DNA from: CAVOOW01 sp963697675
GTDB lineage: Bacteria; Actinomycetota; Actinomycetes; JACCUZ01
Assembly (NCBI GenBank): GCA_963697675.1
Contig: CAVOOW010000006.1
Span: forward strand, 620,001 to 684,000
Reading direction: 5' to 3'
DNA: 64,000 nucleotides
Made by a program: the position numbers and the translations under genes. Below are positions 17,456 to 25,657 of the stretch, piece by piece; positions within the stretch are counted from its first letter, which is position 1, and the number at the start of each line of letters is the position of its first letter. The notes under the pieces are model-generated. The model saw only the letters and a list, made by a program, of their open reading frames with translations. It did not search any database and was not told where the DNA came from.

Positions 17456-18958
17456 CTAGCGCGATTGGTAGTTGGGTGCCTCGACGGTCATCTGGATGTC
17501 GTGCGGGTGGCTCTCCTTGAGCCCCGCCGAGGTGATGCGCACGAAGCGACCACGTTGCTGCAGCTCAGGAATCGTGTGCGCGCCGACGTAGAACATCGAC
17601 TGGCGCAGGCCGCCGATCAGCTGGTGGGCGACCGCGGACAGCGGGCCCCGATAGGGCACCTGCCCCTCGATGCCCTCCGGAATGATCTTGTCGTCGCTGC
17701 CGACCTCGGGCTGGAAGTAACGATCTCTGGAGTACGAGACCTTGCCGCGCGAGGCCATGGCCGCGAGCGAGCCCATGCCTCGATAGGACTTGTACTGCTT
17801 GCCGTTGACGAACACGAGCTCGCCGGGGCTCTCGTCGCAGCCGGCCAGCAGCGAGCCGAGCATCACCGTGTCGGCGCCGGCCACGATCGCCTTCGCGATG
17901 TCGCCCGAGTACTGCAGCCCACCGTCGCCGATGACGGGGACGCCGGCCGGGCGGCAGACGCTCGCCGCGTCGTGGATCGCCGTGATCTGGGGAACGCCGA
18001 CGCCCGCGACAACGCGGGTGGTGCAGATCGAACCCGGACCAACGCCACATTTCACCCCATCAGCCCCCGCATCGACGAGCGCCTGAGCACCCGAGCGCGT
18101 GGCGATGTTGCCGCCGATGATCTGCACGTGGCGGGTCGCGGGGTCGGACTTGAGACGCCGGATCAGGTCGAGCATGAGCCGCGCCTGACCGTTGGCGGTG
18201 TCCGGCACGAGGATGTCGACGCCGGCGTCCACGAGAGCCGTGGCGCGCTCCCACGCATCGCCGAAGAAGCCGATCGCGGCCGCGACCCGCAGCCGGCTCT
18301 CGCCGTCCTTGGTCGCGCCGGGGTATTTCTCGGTCTTGACGAAGTCCTTGACGGTGATCAGACCGGCCAGCCGACCGGACTCGTCCACGAGGGGCAGCTT
18401 CTCGATCTTGTGCTTGGACAGCAGCGCGGCCGCATCGGCGCTGGAGATGCCGACCGGAGCGGTGATCAGCGGCATCGGCGTCATCAGCTCGCGCACGGTG
18501 CGGGTGGCGAACTCTCCCGCCGGCAGGAACAGCAGGTCGCGGTTGGTGATGATGCCGAGCAGGTGACGGGCCTCGTCCACCACCGGGAGACCCGAGACGC
18601 GATAGGTGCCGCACAGCGAGTCGAGCTCGGCGATCGTCGCGTCGGGGCCGACGGTGACCGGGTCGGACACCATGCCCGACTCGGACCTCTTGACGAGGTC
18701 GACCTGATGCGCCTGGTCGTCGATCGAGAGGTTGCGATGCAGCACGCCGATGCCGCCCTGCCTGGCCATCGCGATCGCCATCCGCGCCTCGGTCACCGTG
18801 TCCATGGCGGCAGACAGCAGCGGGACGCTGACCGAGATCTCGCGGGTCAGCCGCGAGGTGGTGTCAGCCTCGGAGGGCATGACGTCCGTCTCGTCGGGCA
18901 GCAGCAGGACGTCGTCGAAGGTCAGGCCGAGGGGAGCGAGGATCTCGGGAGAATCCAT
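17456..18958 (-). CDS. guaB: IMP dehydrogenase
   Basis: Oxidises IMP to XMP with NAD, the committed step to guanine nucleotides. The 500-residue sequence shows the full family layout: a barrel start (LTFDDVLLLP), two CBS domains (about 95-145 and 155-210), and the active-site loop GPGSICTTR with nucleophile Cys312. IGDGGLQYSGD binds the phosphate, and the mobile flap includes YRGMGS and RYFQ. Length and motifs are normal. It lies 47 bp downstream of rsdA and directly upstream of guaB3. GuaA at 2459-4042 uses its product. Confidence 0.97.
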   Translation of the reverse strand: MDSPEILAPLGLTFDDVLLLPDETDVMPSEADTTSRLTREISVSVPLLSAAMDTVTEARMAIAMARQGGIGVLHRNLSIDDQAHQVDLVKRSESGMVSDPVTVGPDATIAELDSLCGTYRVSGLPVVDEARHLLGIITNRDLLFLPAGEFATRTVRELMTPMPLITAPVGISSADAAALLSKHKIEKLPLVDESGRLAGLITVKDFVKTEKYPGATKDGESRLRVAAAIGFFGDAWERATALVDAGVDILVPDTANGQARLMLDLIRRLKSDPATRHVQIIGGNIATRSGAQALVDAGADGVKCGVGPGSICTTRVVAGVGVPQITAIHDAASVCRPAGVPVIGDGGLQYSGDIAKAIVAGADTVMLGSLLAGCDESPGELVFVNGKQYKSYRGMGSLAAMASRGKVSYSRDRYFQPEVGSDDKIIPEGIEGQVPYRGPLSAVAHQLIGGLRQSMFYVGAHTIPELQQRGRFVRITSAGLKESHPHDIQMTVEAPNYQSR

Positions 18959-19005
18959 CGAGATGTCAGAACCTTCCGCTGGCAGCCATCTGGATGCCCG
19001 CGAGT

Positions 19006-19830
19006 CTACCGGCGCCCGTCCTCCCCGCCGTCCCCCTGCCCGTCCGAGTCGGACGAGTCGCCGCCCGTTCCGCCGCCGTCCTGTCCGCCACCGTCACCCC
19101 AACCAGCCTGCAGGCCTGAGCCGCCCCACTGGCGCCCGTCCCGGTCACGTGAGTTGCGGTCGGAGAAACGGCGGTCAGGCGGGTTGCGGTCAACGAACTT
19201 GCGGTCGAACCCATATCGGTTCCACCTGTTGCGGTCCCACCCATGACGGTGACGGGCGTCGCGATCCCAGAAGCTCCGCAGGTTGCCCGTCCGCTTGGCG
19301 CCTCGCGACGAGCGCGTGCTGACCACTTGGCGCGCGGCCTTCGCAGTGCGCTCGGCCTTTGCCGCCGCGAGCTTCGCCTTTGGCGAAGGCGTCTTTGTCA
19401 GGGGCTCGGGGGCGATCATGCTGCGATCGGGCATGACGTTGTCGAAGCTGCCACGAACCACGTTGACGACGTTCTTGTACGGCGTCAGCGGGTCACCCGA
19501 GACGGCTGCAGCCACCCCGCCGGCGGACAGCACCGCAGCGGCGACTGCGAGCGCGGCGATGGCGCGAGCGGCATGCCGCTTGGCGACCGGGACGGCCGGC
19601 ACGGCCAGCGTCAGGATCCTGGACGGGCTGGGCTGCCGGCGGCTCTGCTCGGGGATGCACGGCGCCACGTCGTCGACGGGCAAGCCGTCGTCGACGTCCG
19701 CGACCAGTGCGGTCAGCAGCCCGACGACCGGATCTTTGCGGTGTGTGCCGATGCCCACCGGTCGTCGCCGCTGTGACAGGGCGTCGAGCAGAGCTTCGTC
19801 CCGCTGGACCGCTACGAGGTCGAGACTCAT
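19006..19830 (-). CDS. rsdA: Anti-sigma-D factor RsdA
   Basis: A 274-residue membrane-anchored anti-sigma factor. The N-terminal segment LDLVAVQRDEALLDALSQR matches the short SigD-binding region of RsdA. One transmembrane helix lies near 88-110 (IAALAVAAAVLSAGGVAAAV), so the N-terminus is cytoplasmic. The outer part is unusual: Lys/Ala-rich, then repeated DR-type motifs (WDRN, FDRK, VDRN, PDRR, SDRN, RDRD), then a Gly/Asp/Ser-rich tail. Its ATG overlaps the sigD stop as ATGA, so the pair is made together. In mycobacteria RsdA is degraded to free SigD; the same is inferred here. Confidence 0.85.
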   Translation of the reverse strand: MSLDLVAVQRDEALLDALSQRRRPVGIGTHRKDPVVGLLTALVADVDDGLPVDDVAPCIPEQSRRQPSPSRILTLAVPAVPVAKRHAARAIAALAVAAAVLSAGGVAAAVSGDPLTPYKNVVNVVRGSFDNVMPDRSMIAPEPLTKTPSPKAKLAAAKAERTAKAARQVVSTRSSRGAKRTGNLRSFWDRDARHRHGWDRNRWNRYGFDRKFVDRNPPDRRFSDRNSRDRDGRQWGGSGLQAGWGDGGGQDGGGTGGDSSDSDGQGDGGEDGRR

Positions 19831-20456
19831 GTCTCCGCCTCCTCGGCGAGCACCCGAAGGCGAGCCAGCGCGCGGTGCTGCGCCACCCGGACGGCGCCGG
19901 CGGTCATGTCCAGCACGGCTCCGGTCTCCTCGGCCGACAAGCCGACAGCGACCCGCAGGACGAGCAGCTCACGCTGCGCCGGAGGCAGCAGGTCGAGCAG
20001 GTCGCGGGCCTTTTCCGCCTCGTCGGCCTTGACCACCTGGTCTGCCGGGCCGGGCCCGACATCGGCGACGTCCGGCAGCTGGTCGATCGGCACGGGGATC
20101 CGCATCGCCTGCCGCTGCGCGTCGGCCACCTTGTGCGCGGCGATGCCGAAGACGAAGGCCTCGAACGGCCGGCCGCGATCCTCGTATCCGGGCAGGGCCG
20201 AGAGCACCCCGAGGCAGACCTCCTGGGCCACGTCGTCGGCGGCGTGCTGGCCACCCGGGAGCCGGCCCAGCCGCGCCCGGCAATAGCGATGGACGATCAC
20301 CCGTACCTGCGCCAGGAGCAAGTCGCGCGCAGGCTCATCCCCGGTTACCGCGAGCTCGGCCAGCAGGGCGAGGTCGGCCGAGCCGCCGTCGGTCTCTCTC
20401 GGCAGGGAGATCGACGTGGACAGGCCGGGACTCACGCCGGAGGAAACCGCCGTCAC
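19827..20456 (-). CDS. sigD: RNA polymerase sigma factor SigD (ECF type)
   Basis: A 209-residue ECF sigma factor. Region 2 is visible in HAADDVAQEVCLGVLSALPGY and FEAFVFGIAAHKVAD, and region 4 in LPPAQRELLVLRVAVGLSAEETGAVLDMT with the helix-turn-helix AVRVAQHRAL. An N-terminal stretch of about 25 residues precedes region 2. The GTG start overlaps the bldM stop (GTGA) and its stop overlaps rsdA (ATGA), so bldM, sigD and rsdA form one coupled unit. The match to rsdA and the guaB neighbourhood identify it as the SigD orthologue, which is linked to ribosomal and stationary-phase regulation in mycobacteria. Confidence 0.9.
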   Translation of the reverse strand: MTAVSSGVSPGLSTSISLPRETDGGSADLALLAELAVTGDEPARDLLLAQVRVIVHRYCRARLGRLPGGQHAADDVAQEVCLGVLSALPGYEDRGRPFEAFVFGIAAHKVADAQRQAMRIPVPIDQLPDVADVGPGPADQVVKADEAEKARDLLDLLPPAQRELLVLRVAVGLSAEETGAVLDMTAGAVRVAQHRALARLRVLAEEAET

Positions 20457-21064
20457 CGCACGAGACCCCAGCGGAAACCCTTGGCGACTGCCTGCGCGCG
20501 GTCCGCGGCACCCAGCTTGCGGAACAACCGCCGCGCGTGCGTCTTCACCGTGTCCTCCGACAGATAGAGCTCTTTGCCGATCTCAGCGTTGCTTCGACCT
20601 CTGCCCATGCCCCGCAACACTTGAAGCTCTCGCTCCGTCAGCGTTGGCAGCCCGGCCTCGGTGTCCATCGCCATCTTAGGCATTGACCGTGCTGCCGCGG
20701 CATCGGCGAGGGCCTGGGTCACCATCGTGGTGAGCTCTTCGCGGGACGCGTCCTTGACGAGATAGCCGCGAGCACCGGCGTTGACGGCACGCGCGACACC
20801 CTCCACGTCCTCGGCCATGGTCATCATGATGACGCCAGTATGGGGGGCGACCGCAAGCATCCGGCGAGCCGCTTCGACACCACCGATGCCGGGCATCCGC
20901 ACGTCGAGCAGGACCAGGTCCGGCCGGTCGGCGCCGAAGCGCACCAGGCCTTCTTCACCCGATCCGGCCACGGAGACCCGATCCACGCCGGGCACGGTCG
21001 CCACGGCTCGACGCAGTGCCTCGCGCGCCAGCGGCGAATCGTCGCAGACGAGGACGGTGGTCAC
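20453..21064 (-). CDS. bldM: BldM-type response regulator (LuxR/NarL family)
   Basis: A 203-residue receiver plus HTH regulator. Acidic pocket Asp8/Asp9, phospho-acceptor Asp54 (VLLDVRMPG), Thr82 and Lys104 (YLVKDASR) are all present. The C-terminal LuxR-type HTH runs from TLTERELQVL to EDTVKTHARRLFRKLG and ends RWGLVR. The sequence (VLVCDDSPLAREALRRAVAT) is very close to Streptomyces BldM as I remember it, which controls aerial growth genes and lies beside a sigma factor and guaB. No partner kinase is seen. The GTG at 21064 is chosen for GGGAGG 5 nt upstream. Confidence 0.88.
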   Translation of the reverse strand: MTTVLVCDDSPLAREALRRAVATVPGVDRVSVAGSGEEGLVRFGADRPDLVLLDVRMPGIGGVEAARRMLAVAPHTGVIMMTMAEDVEGVARAVNAGARGYLVKDASREELTTMVTQALADAAAARSMPKMAMDTEAGLPTLTERELQVLRGMGRGRSNAEIGKELYLSEDTVKTHARRLFRKLGAADRAQAVAKGFRWGLVR

Positions 21065-21230
21065 AGCATCCTCCCCAGGTCTGAGGCGCCGCGGGCGATC
21101 GTCCCGCGAGGTCACCTAGCCAGGGCGTTCCCGGCGTCTGCAGGAAGTCATCGGCAGCGAAGCGGCCGAGCGTGAGCGTTACTCGCGGACAAGATCGGGT
21201 CCGCTCGCCATGCCGGCGCCCCTCCCAGCG

Positions 21231-22140
21231 TCACTCGGCGAGCAGGGCCGCCACGTCGGCGCGGGAGAACCAGTCCGGCCGCAGGCTCTCCGGGCAGGTC
21301 AGCGGCGATGAGCTCAACGGTCCGGCGCGCCGACTGGAAGCAACGCTGGCTCTCCTCGGGGTCGCTCTCGTCGACCAGCGCGCCAAGAACAGCGCGGGCG
21401 GGCCACAGGAGCGGCAGCGTGCCCAGGCTCTCGGCGAGCAGTCCGGCACGTCGCAGGATGACGGCGGCCTGCTCGTGACGCCCGGCCTCCACGAGGGACA
21501 CACCCTGGAACAGCAGGCCCTTGGCCACGTGGCGAGGAGCGCCGGCTTGTTCCGCCTGGTCGACCGACGTTGCGGCTGCAGCCACGGCGGCGTCCGGCCG
21601 GCCCTCGAGCAGCGCGACCTCGGCCTGCACCCAGCCGAGGCGCACGCGCTGGCGCCACCATTCGGCGTGGCCGGCGGCCAGGGCGGTCGCCGCCGCCAGG
21701 TGGTCCCGGGCGACGAGCGCGTCGCCCAGACCCACGGCGTCGGCAGCCAGGCCCAGGGCGGCGTCGAAGCCGGCCTCTCCTGAGCCGTCGCTCAACGCCA
21801 GAGCCACTTCGTCGTGTGCCCGTGCCTCAGAATGACGCCCGAGTTGGCGATAGACGCTGGCCAGCGTCGCCTCGCCGAGGGCACCGAAGATCCGGCGTTC
21901 GGCGGGAGCGTCGACAGTGACGGGGAGCAGGCCGTCCAGGGCGTCCAGCGCCGGGCCGAACCGCCCCGCCGCCGCCTGGCAGACGGCGAGCAGCCAGCGC
22001 GCGGCGGCCGACTCGGTGGGCAGGTTGTGCTCGACTGCCGTTGCCGCGGCACGCTGGAGGGGGTCGATTCCTGCGCCGGGGCGACCATGGAAGGCCGCTC
22101 GTTCGCCGGCCGCGAGCAGCGAGGCGAGATCGTCGGCCAC
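21231..22140 (-). CDS. TPR-like helical repeat protein, frameshifted near its end
   Basis: About 300 residues, rich in Ala/Leu helices with the paired-helix look of tetratricopeptide repeats (for example RWLLAVCQAAAGRFGPALDAL and GLLFQGVSLVEAGRHEQAAV). No catalytic motif is seen. The frame breaks at the GGG of 21292-21294. As written it runs to 21148 with an odd Arg-rich tail. Dropping one base gives a natural ending (LPESLRPDWFSRADVAALLAE) and a stop at 21231, which I adopt. The GTG at 22140 has GAGG about 7 nt upstream. It follows the MerR regulator by 53 bp and may share its transcript. Role unknown; such repeats usually mediate protein contacts. Confidence 0.68.
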
Positions 22141-22193
22141 GCCGCACCTCACTTCGCTGTCGCGCCCGCTCAGCTGGGCAGGGCGAGGCGAGG

Positions 22194-23216
22194 CTATCGC
22201 GACCTGATCTCCAGCCCGAGGCCGCCCAGAACTGCCTGCACGGCGCCGGCCAGGTCGTCGACGCGCAGTGTCGCGTGGTCCGAGCCACCAGGGCCGCCGG
22301 GCTCGCCCGCCAACCACCCCGGACCGCCGAGCACCACCAACGGTCGCGGGCGCAGCTCGGGGATCACCGACAGCGACGCAGGGTCCATCCGACGCGCGGC
22401 ACCCTGGGCCCACAGGAAGACCACCGCCGCGCCCACCCGCGACACGGCATCGGCCAGCGCGGGCATCGGCACGCCTGCGCCGAACATCCGTACCGCCACG
22501 GAGCTCTCCGCCAGGACGGCGGCGAGCGCGTGCAGAGGCAGGTCGTGGGCCTCGACGTCGGGCGCGGCGAGCAGGACGGGCGCGGTACGGCGCGGATGGC
22601 TCAGGTGGCGGGTCACCTCGCGCAGGGCGTCTTCGACGCACTCGGAGAGCAGGTGCTCGATCTCGACACCACGACCGGTCGCCCGCCAGCGGTCGCCGAT
22701 GCCGCCCAGCACGGGGATCACCATGTCCTGCCAGGTGACGAGCACGCCGCGCCGCTCGAGGCTGCCGTCCAGCAGGCCGGTGCAGGCGTGCGCGTCCAGC
22801 GCCATGGCTGCCCGAGCCAGTCCGCGCGCCTCCGGTGACGCGTCGCGCAGCGGCACGACCTGGCCCCCGCCACCGCGGCGGCGGACAGGTGGCGCCGCCT
22901 CGCGAGCGCGTCCACGGCGAAGGCCGCGGCGCGACACCGCCGGCCGGTCGAGCGCTGCCTGTGCCGCGTCAGCCGCCGAGACGCCGTCCAGCATCAGCCG
23001 CCGCATCATGGTCAGCCGCGACATGTCGGCCGAGTTGTAGCGCCGCTGGGTGCCCGCCTCGTGCCCCGTCGGCTCGATGCCATAGCGACGGGCCCACGTA
23101 CGGAGCGTTCCGGGGGCCACACCCAAGCGGCGGGCGACGGCTGCGACACCCAGACCGACGTCGAGACCATCGGCCTGGGCGCCTCGGGACGGAGGAGCGG
23201 CAGACTTCTCGGGCAC
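22194..23216 (-). CDS. MerR family regulator with cobalamin-binding-like domain
   Basis: A 340-residue regulator. The N-terminal MerR winged helix (GVAAVARRLGVAPGTLRTW near 22-41, then RRYN) is followed by an Arg/Gly-rich linker and a helical bundle. This bundle carries W177-x9-E187-H188, the B12-sensor motif known from CarH/LitR. A Rossmann-like domain follows, with DVEAHDLP giving E222-x-H224, where the cobalt-ligand His is expected. The residue after W177 is Arg, whereas CarH has a His that takes part in its light response. So it may bind B12 without being a photoreceptor, or may have lost binding. The GTG at 23216 is preferred to a TTG at 23297. It lies downstream of groEL. Confidence 0.78.
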   Translation of the reverse strand: MPEKSAAPPSRGAQADGLDVGLGVAAVARRLGVAPGTLRTWARRYGIEPTGHEAGTQRRYNSADMSRLTMMRRLMLDGVSAADAAQAALDRPAVSRRGLRRGRAREAAPPVRRRGGGGQVVPLRDASPEARGLARAAMALDAHACTGLLDGSLERRGVLVTWQDMVIPVLGGIGDRWRATGRGVEIEHLLSECVEDALREVTRHLSHPRRTAPVLLAAPDVEAHDLPLHALAAVLAESSVAVRMFGAGVPMPALADAVSRVGAAVVFLWAQGAARRMDPASLSVIPELRPRPLVVLGGPGWLAGEPGGPGGSDHATLRVDDLAGAVQAVLGGLGLEIRSR

Positions 23217-23328
23217 CCGGCGATTGTGCCCTGCCGGGTGCCCGAGTGCGGTCGCGATCGCGAGGGACGAGGAACGAGTCCCGACGATCGCGGCCAAATG
23301 AGTTCTTAAGCTCTAGCCAGTCGCGTTG

Positions 23329-24954
23329 CTAGTGGCTGTGGCCGTGCCCACCGTGCGAGTGGCCGTTGCCCTCATCGGCTTCGACGACCTTCTTCTCCAC
23401 GACCAGGGTGGCGGTCGTGAGCACCATGCTCGCGATCGAGGCCGCGTTGCGCAGCGCCGAGCGGGTGACCTTGACCGGGTCGACGACGCCCTGCTTGATC
23501 AGGTCGCCGTACTCCTCGGTCGCGCCGTTGTAGCCGTTGCCCGGTCCGAGCTCGCGCACCTTGGCCACCACGACATAGCCCTCTGCACCGCCGTTCTCGG
23601 CGATCCAGCGCAGCGGCTCGTCGCAGGCCCGGCGCACGATGTTGGCACCGGTCGCCTCGTCGCCCTCGAGCCCGAGGTCGGCGATGACAGCCACGGCGTG
23701 TACGAGCGCGGAGCCGCCACCGGCGATGATGCCTTCCTCGATGGCTGCACGAGTGGCCGAGACGGCGTCCTCGATGCGGTGCTTGCGCTCCTTGAGCTCG
23801 ACCTCCGTCGCCGCTCCGACGCCGATCACACACACGCCACCGGCGAGCTTTGCGAGGCGCTCCTGGAGCTTCTCGCGGTCCCAGTCGGAGTCGGTGTTCT
23901 CGATCTCGGCGCGAATCTGGCGCACACGGTCCTCGACGGCCTTCTTGTCGCCACCACCCTCGATGACCGTGGTGTCGTCCTTGGTGACGACGACGCGGCG
24001 GGCGGTGCCGAGCACCTCGAGACCGACCTGGTCGAGCTTGAGCCCGACCTCTGCGGCAACGACCTGGCCGCCGGTGAGCACGGCGAGATCCTCGAGCATG
24101 GCCTTGCGGCGGTCACCGAAACCCGGTGCCTTGACGGCGACCGAGGTGAACACGCCGCGGATCTTGTTGACCACCAGGGTCGACAGCGCCTCGCCGTCGA
24201 CGTCCTCGGCGATGATCAGGAGCTGCTTGCTTGCCCCGACGACCTTCTCCAGCAGCGGCAGGAGGTCGGCCACCGCGGAGATCTTGCCCTGGTAGATGAG
24301 GACGTAGGCGTCCTCGAGGACGGCCTCCATGCGCTCGGCGTCGGTCACCATGTAGGGCGAGATGTAGCCCTTGTCGAACTGCATGCCCTCGGTGAACGTA
24401 AGCTCGAGGCCCATCGTGTTGGCCTCTTCGACCGTGATGACCCCGTCCTTGCCCACCTTGTCGAACGCCTCGGCGATGAGGTCGCCGACAGCGCGGTCCT
24501 GCGCCGAGATCGACGCGACGTGCGCGATCTCGTGGCGGTCCTCGATCTCGCGGGCGTCCTCGAGCAGCTTGGCGGCGACGGCCTCGACGGCCTTGTCGAT
24601 GCCACGCTTGAGTGCCGCGGGGCTCGCGCCCGACGTCACGTTGCGCAGGCCCTCGCGGACCATCGCCTGGGCGAGCACCGTGGCGGTCGTGGTGCCGTCA
24701 CCGGCCACGTCGTTGGTCTTGGTCGCGACCTCCTTGGCCAGCTGGGCGCCGAGGTTCTCGTACGAGTCCTCGAGCTCAACCTCCTTGGCGATCGTGACGC
24801 CGTCGTTCGTGATCGTGGGTGCGCCCCACTTCTTGTCGATGACGACGTTGCGGCCACGCGGGCCGAGCGTCACCTTTACCGCGTCGGCGAGCTTGTTGAC
24901 CCCGCGCTCGAGTGCGCGCCGGGCCGAGTCGTCGAACTGCAGAGTCTTTGCCAT
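23329..24954 (-). CDS. groEL: Chaperonin GroEL with histidine-rich C-terminus
   Basis: A 541-residue 60-kDa chaperonin subunit, with VTLGPRGRNVV, GDGTTTATVLA and the usual equatorial, intermediate and apical segments throughout. Instead of the common GGM tail it ends GNGHSHGGHGHSH. In actinobacteria with two or more GroELs, the His-tailed copy is the one next to groES (GroEL1), and a GGM copy elsewhere does general folding; that a second copy exists here is inferred. It lies downstream of groES and presumably shares the CIRCE-controlled promoter. The 174-bp gap to groES holds several small hairpins. Confidence 0.97.
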   Translation of the reverse strand: MAKTLQFDDSARRALERGVNKLADAVKVTLGPRGRNVVIDKKWGAPTITNDGVTIAKEVELEDSYENLGAQLAKEVATKTNDVAGDGTTTATVLAQAMVREGLRNVTSGASPAALKRGIDKAVEAVAAKLLEDAREIEDRHEIAHVASISAQDRAVGDLIAEAFDKVGKDGVITVEEANTMGLELTFTEGMQFDKGYISPYMVTDAERMEAVLEDAYVLIYQGKISAVADLLPLLEKVVGASKQLLIIAEDVDGEALSTLVVNKIRGVFTSVAVKAPGFGDRRKAMLEDLAVLTGGQVVAAEVGLKLDQVGLEVLGTARRVVVTKDDTTVIEGGGDKKAVEDRVRQIRAEIENTDSDWDREKLQERLAKLAGGVCVIGVGAATEVELKERKHRIEDAVSATRAAIEEGIIAGGGSALVHAVAVIADLGLEGDEATGANIVRRACDEPLRWIAENGGAEGYVVVAKVRELGPGNGYNGATEEYGDLIKQGVVDPVKVTRSALRNAASIASMVLTTATLVVEKKVVEADEGNGHSHGGHGHSH

Positions 24955-24980
24955 GTGTGTCGATGTCCTCTCATGACAGC

Positions 24981-25107
24981 GCCCCGGTGGCCTGGCCTAG
25001 GCCGGGCCCCCCGGGGCGGAGTCGGTGTCGCAACCTCCGGCGAAGCCGGGGGTTCTGCGTTGTCCGGCAAAGCCGGGGCCCTGCTTGCTGGCAATGCCGA
25101 GTTGTGC
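24981..25107 (-). repeat. Hairpin cluster between groES and groEL
   Basis: A GCCCCGG/CCGGGGC inverted pair spans 24981-25017. It is followed by CCGGC-GAA-GCCGG at 25037-25049, CCGGC-AAA-GCCGG at 25064-25076 and a weaker TGGC-AA-TGCC near 25089-25098, at a spacing of about 27 bp. In the groESL mRNA these would form a row of short stems that could slow RNA decay or reduce read-through. Confidence 0.6.
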
Positions 25108-25128
25108 CTTCCGGCGCAGCCTTTGTTA

Positions 25129-25434
25129 CTACTTCTCGATGACCGCGAGCACGTCGCGGGCGGACAGCACGAGGAGCTCCTCGTTGTTGTACTTGACCTC
25201 GGTGCCGCCGTACTTGCTGTAGATCACGGTGTCGCCGACTGACACGTCGAGCGGCACGCGGGCGCCGTCCTCGAAGCGACCCGGACCGACGGCAAGGACG
25301 ATGCCCTCTTGGGGCTTCTCCTTGGCGGTGTCCGGGATGACCAGGCCCGACGCGGTGGTCTGCTCGGCGTCGGACGGCTGGACCACGATGCGGTCCTCGA
25401 GTGGCTTGATGGCAACCTTGGTGGCCGTCGTCAC
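25129..25434 (-). CDS. groES: Co-chaperonin GroES
   Basis: A 101-residue ring-forming lid of the chaperonin. It begins with the KPLEDRIVVQ strand; the mobile loop (DAEQTTASGLVIPDTAKEK) and the roof/C-terminal strands (VIYSKYGGTEV and DVLAVIEK) follow. The GTG at 25434 is selected because GGGAG lies 8 nt upstream and it matches the usual N-terminus; the longer in-frame extension is non-coding. A sigma-70-like promoter and two CIRCE operators lie about 160-210 bp upstream. groEL follows after 174 bp. Confidence 0.96.
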   Translation of the reverse strand: MTTATKVAIKPLEDRIVVQPSDAEQTTASGLVIPDTAKEKPQEGIVLAVGPGRFEDGARVPLDVSVGDTVIYSKYGGTEVKYNNEELLVLSARDVLAVIEK

Positions 25435-25567
25435 GGTTATGACTCCCTCTCGCAGAAAGATCCTCACGAACGCGGGTTGACCTGGCGGTCCGCCGTCGCG
25501 GGGGTCGAACTGCCCTGTCCTCGCCGTGCTCGCCACGCAGCGACCGGGGGCCGGCTGCGGCTCAGTT

Positions 25568-25594
25568 CTGGCACCCTCGGGTCGAGAGTGCCAA
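25568..25594 (-). promoter_or_regulatory. CIRCE operator 2 (HrcA site)
   Basis: The minus strand reads TTGGCACTC, nine bases, GGGTGCCAG, the 9-N9-9 pattern of CIRCE (TTAGCACTC-N9-GAGTGCTAA) with a few substitutions. It lies just downstream of the predicted -10 of groES, where HrcA binding would block transcription. Confidence 0.78.
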
Positions 25595-25599
25595 TGCGA

Positions 25600-25628
25600 A
25601 ATCTAGGCGGTTATTAGCACTCGGTCAA
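25600..25628 (-). promoter_or_regulatory. groES promoter
   Basis: Reading the minus strand: TTGACC at 25628-25623 and TAGATT at 25605-25600 with a 17-bp spacer. The -35 box lies within the nine-base spacer of the upstream CIRCE, so HrcA and RNA polymerase would compete directly. Confidence 0.7.
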
Positions 25629-25640
25629 CCTGAGTGCCAG
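25614..25640 (-). promoter_or_regulatory. CIRCE operator 1 (HrcA site)
   Basis: The plus strand reads TTAGCACTC, nine bases, GAGTGCCAG. One half is a perfect CIRCE arm and the other matches 7 of 9. It overlaps the -35 of the groES promoter. hrcA itself is not in the window. Confidence 0.88.
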
Positions 25641-25657
25641 AACGAGGGAGCGGCGGG

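Noticed and set aside
18966..19322. Repeated peptide frames around rsdA on other frames
   Set aside because: They mirror the DR-rich repeats of rsdA in other frames and do not fit codon use.
21148..22641. A 497-residue TPR protein
   Set aside because: Residues before the GTG at 22140 overlap the MerR gene and are Arg/Pro-rich; the tail after the frame break is also unnatural.
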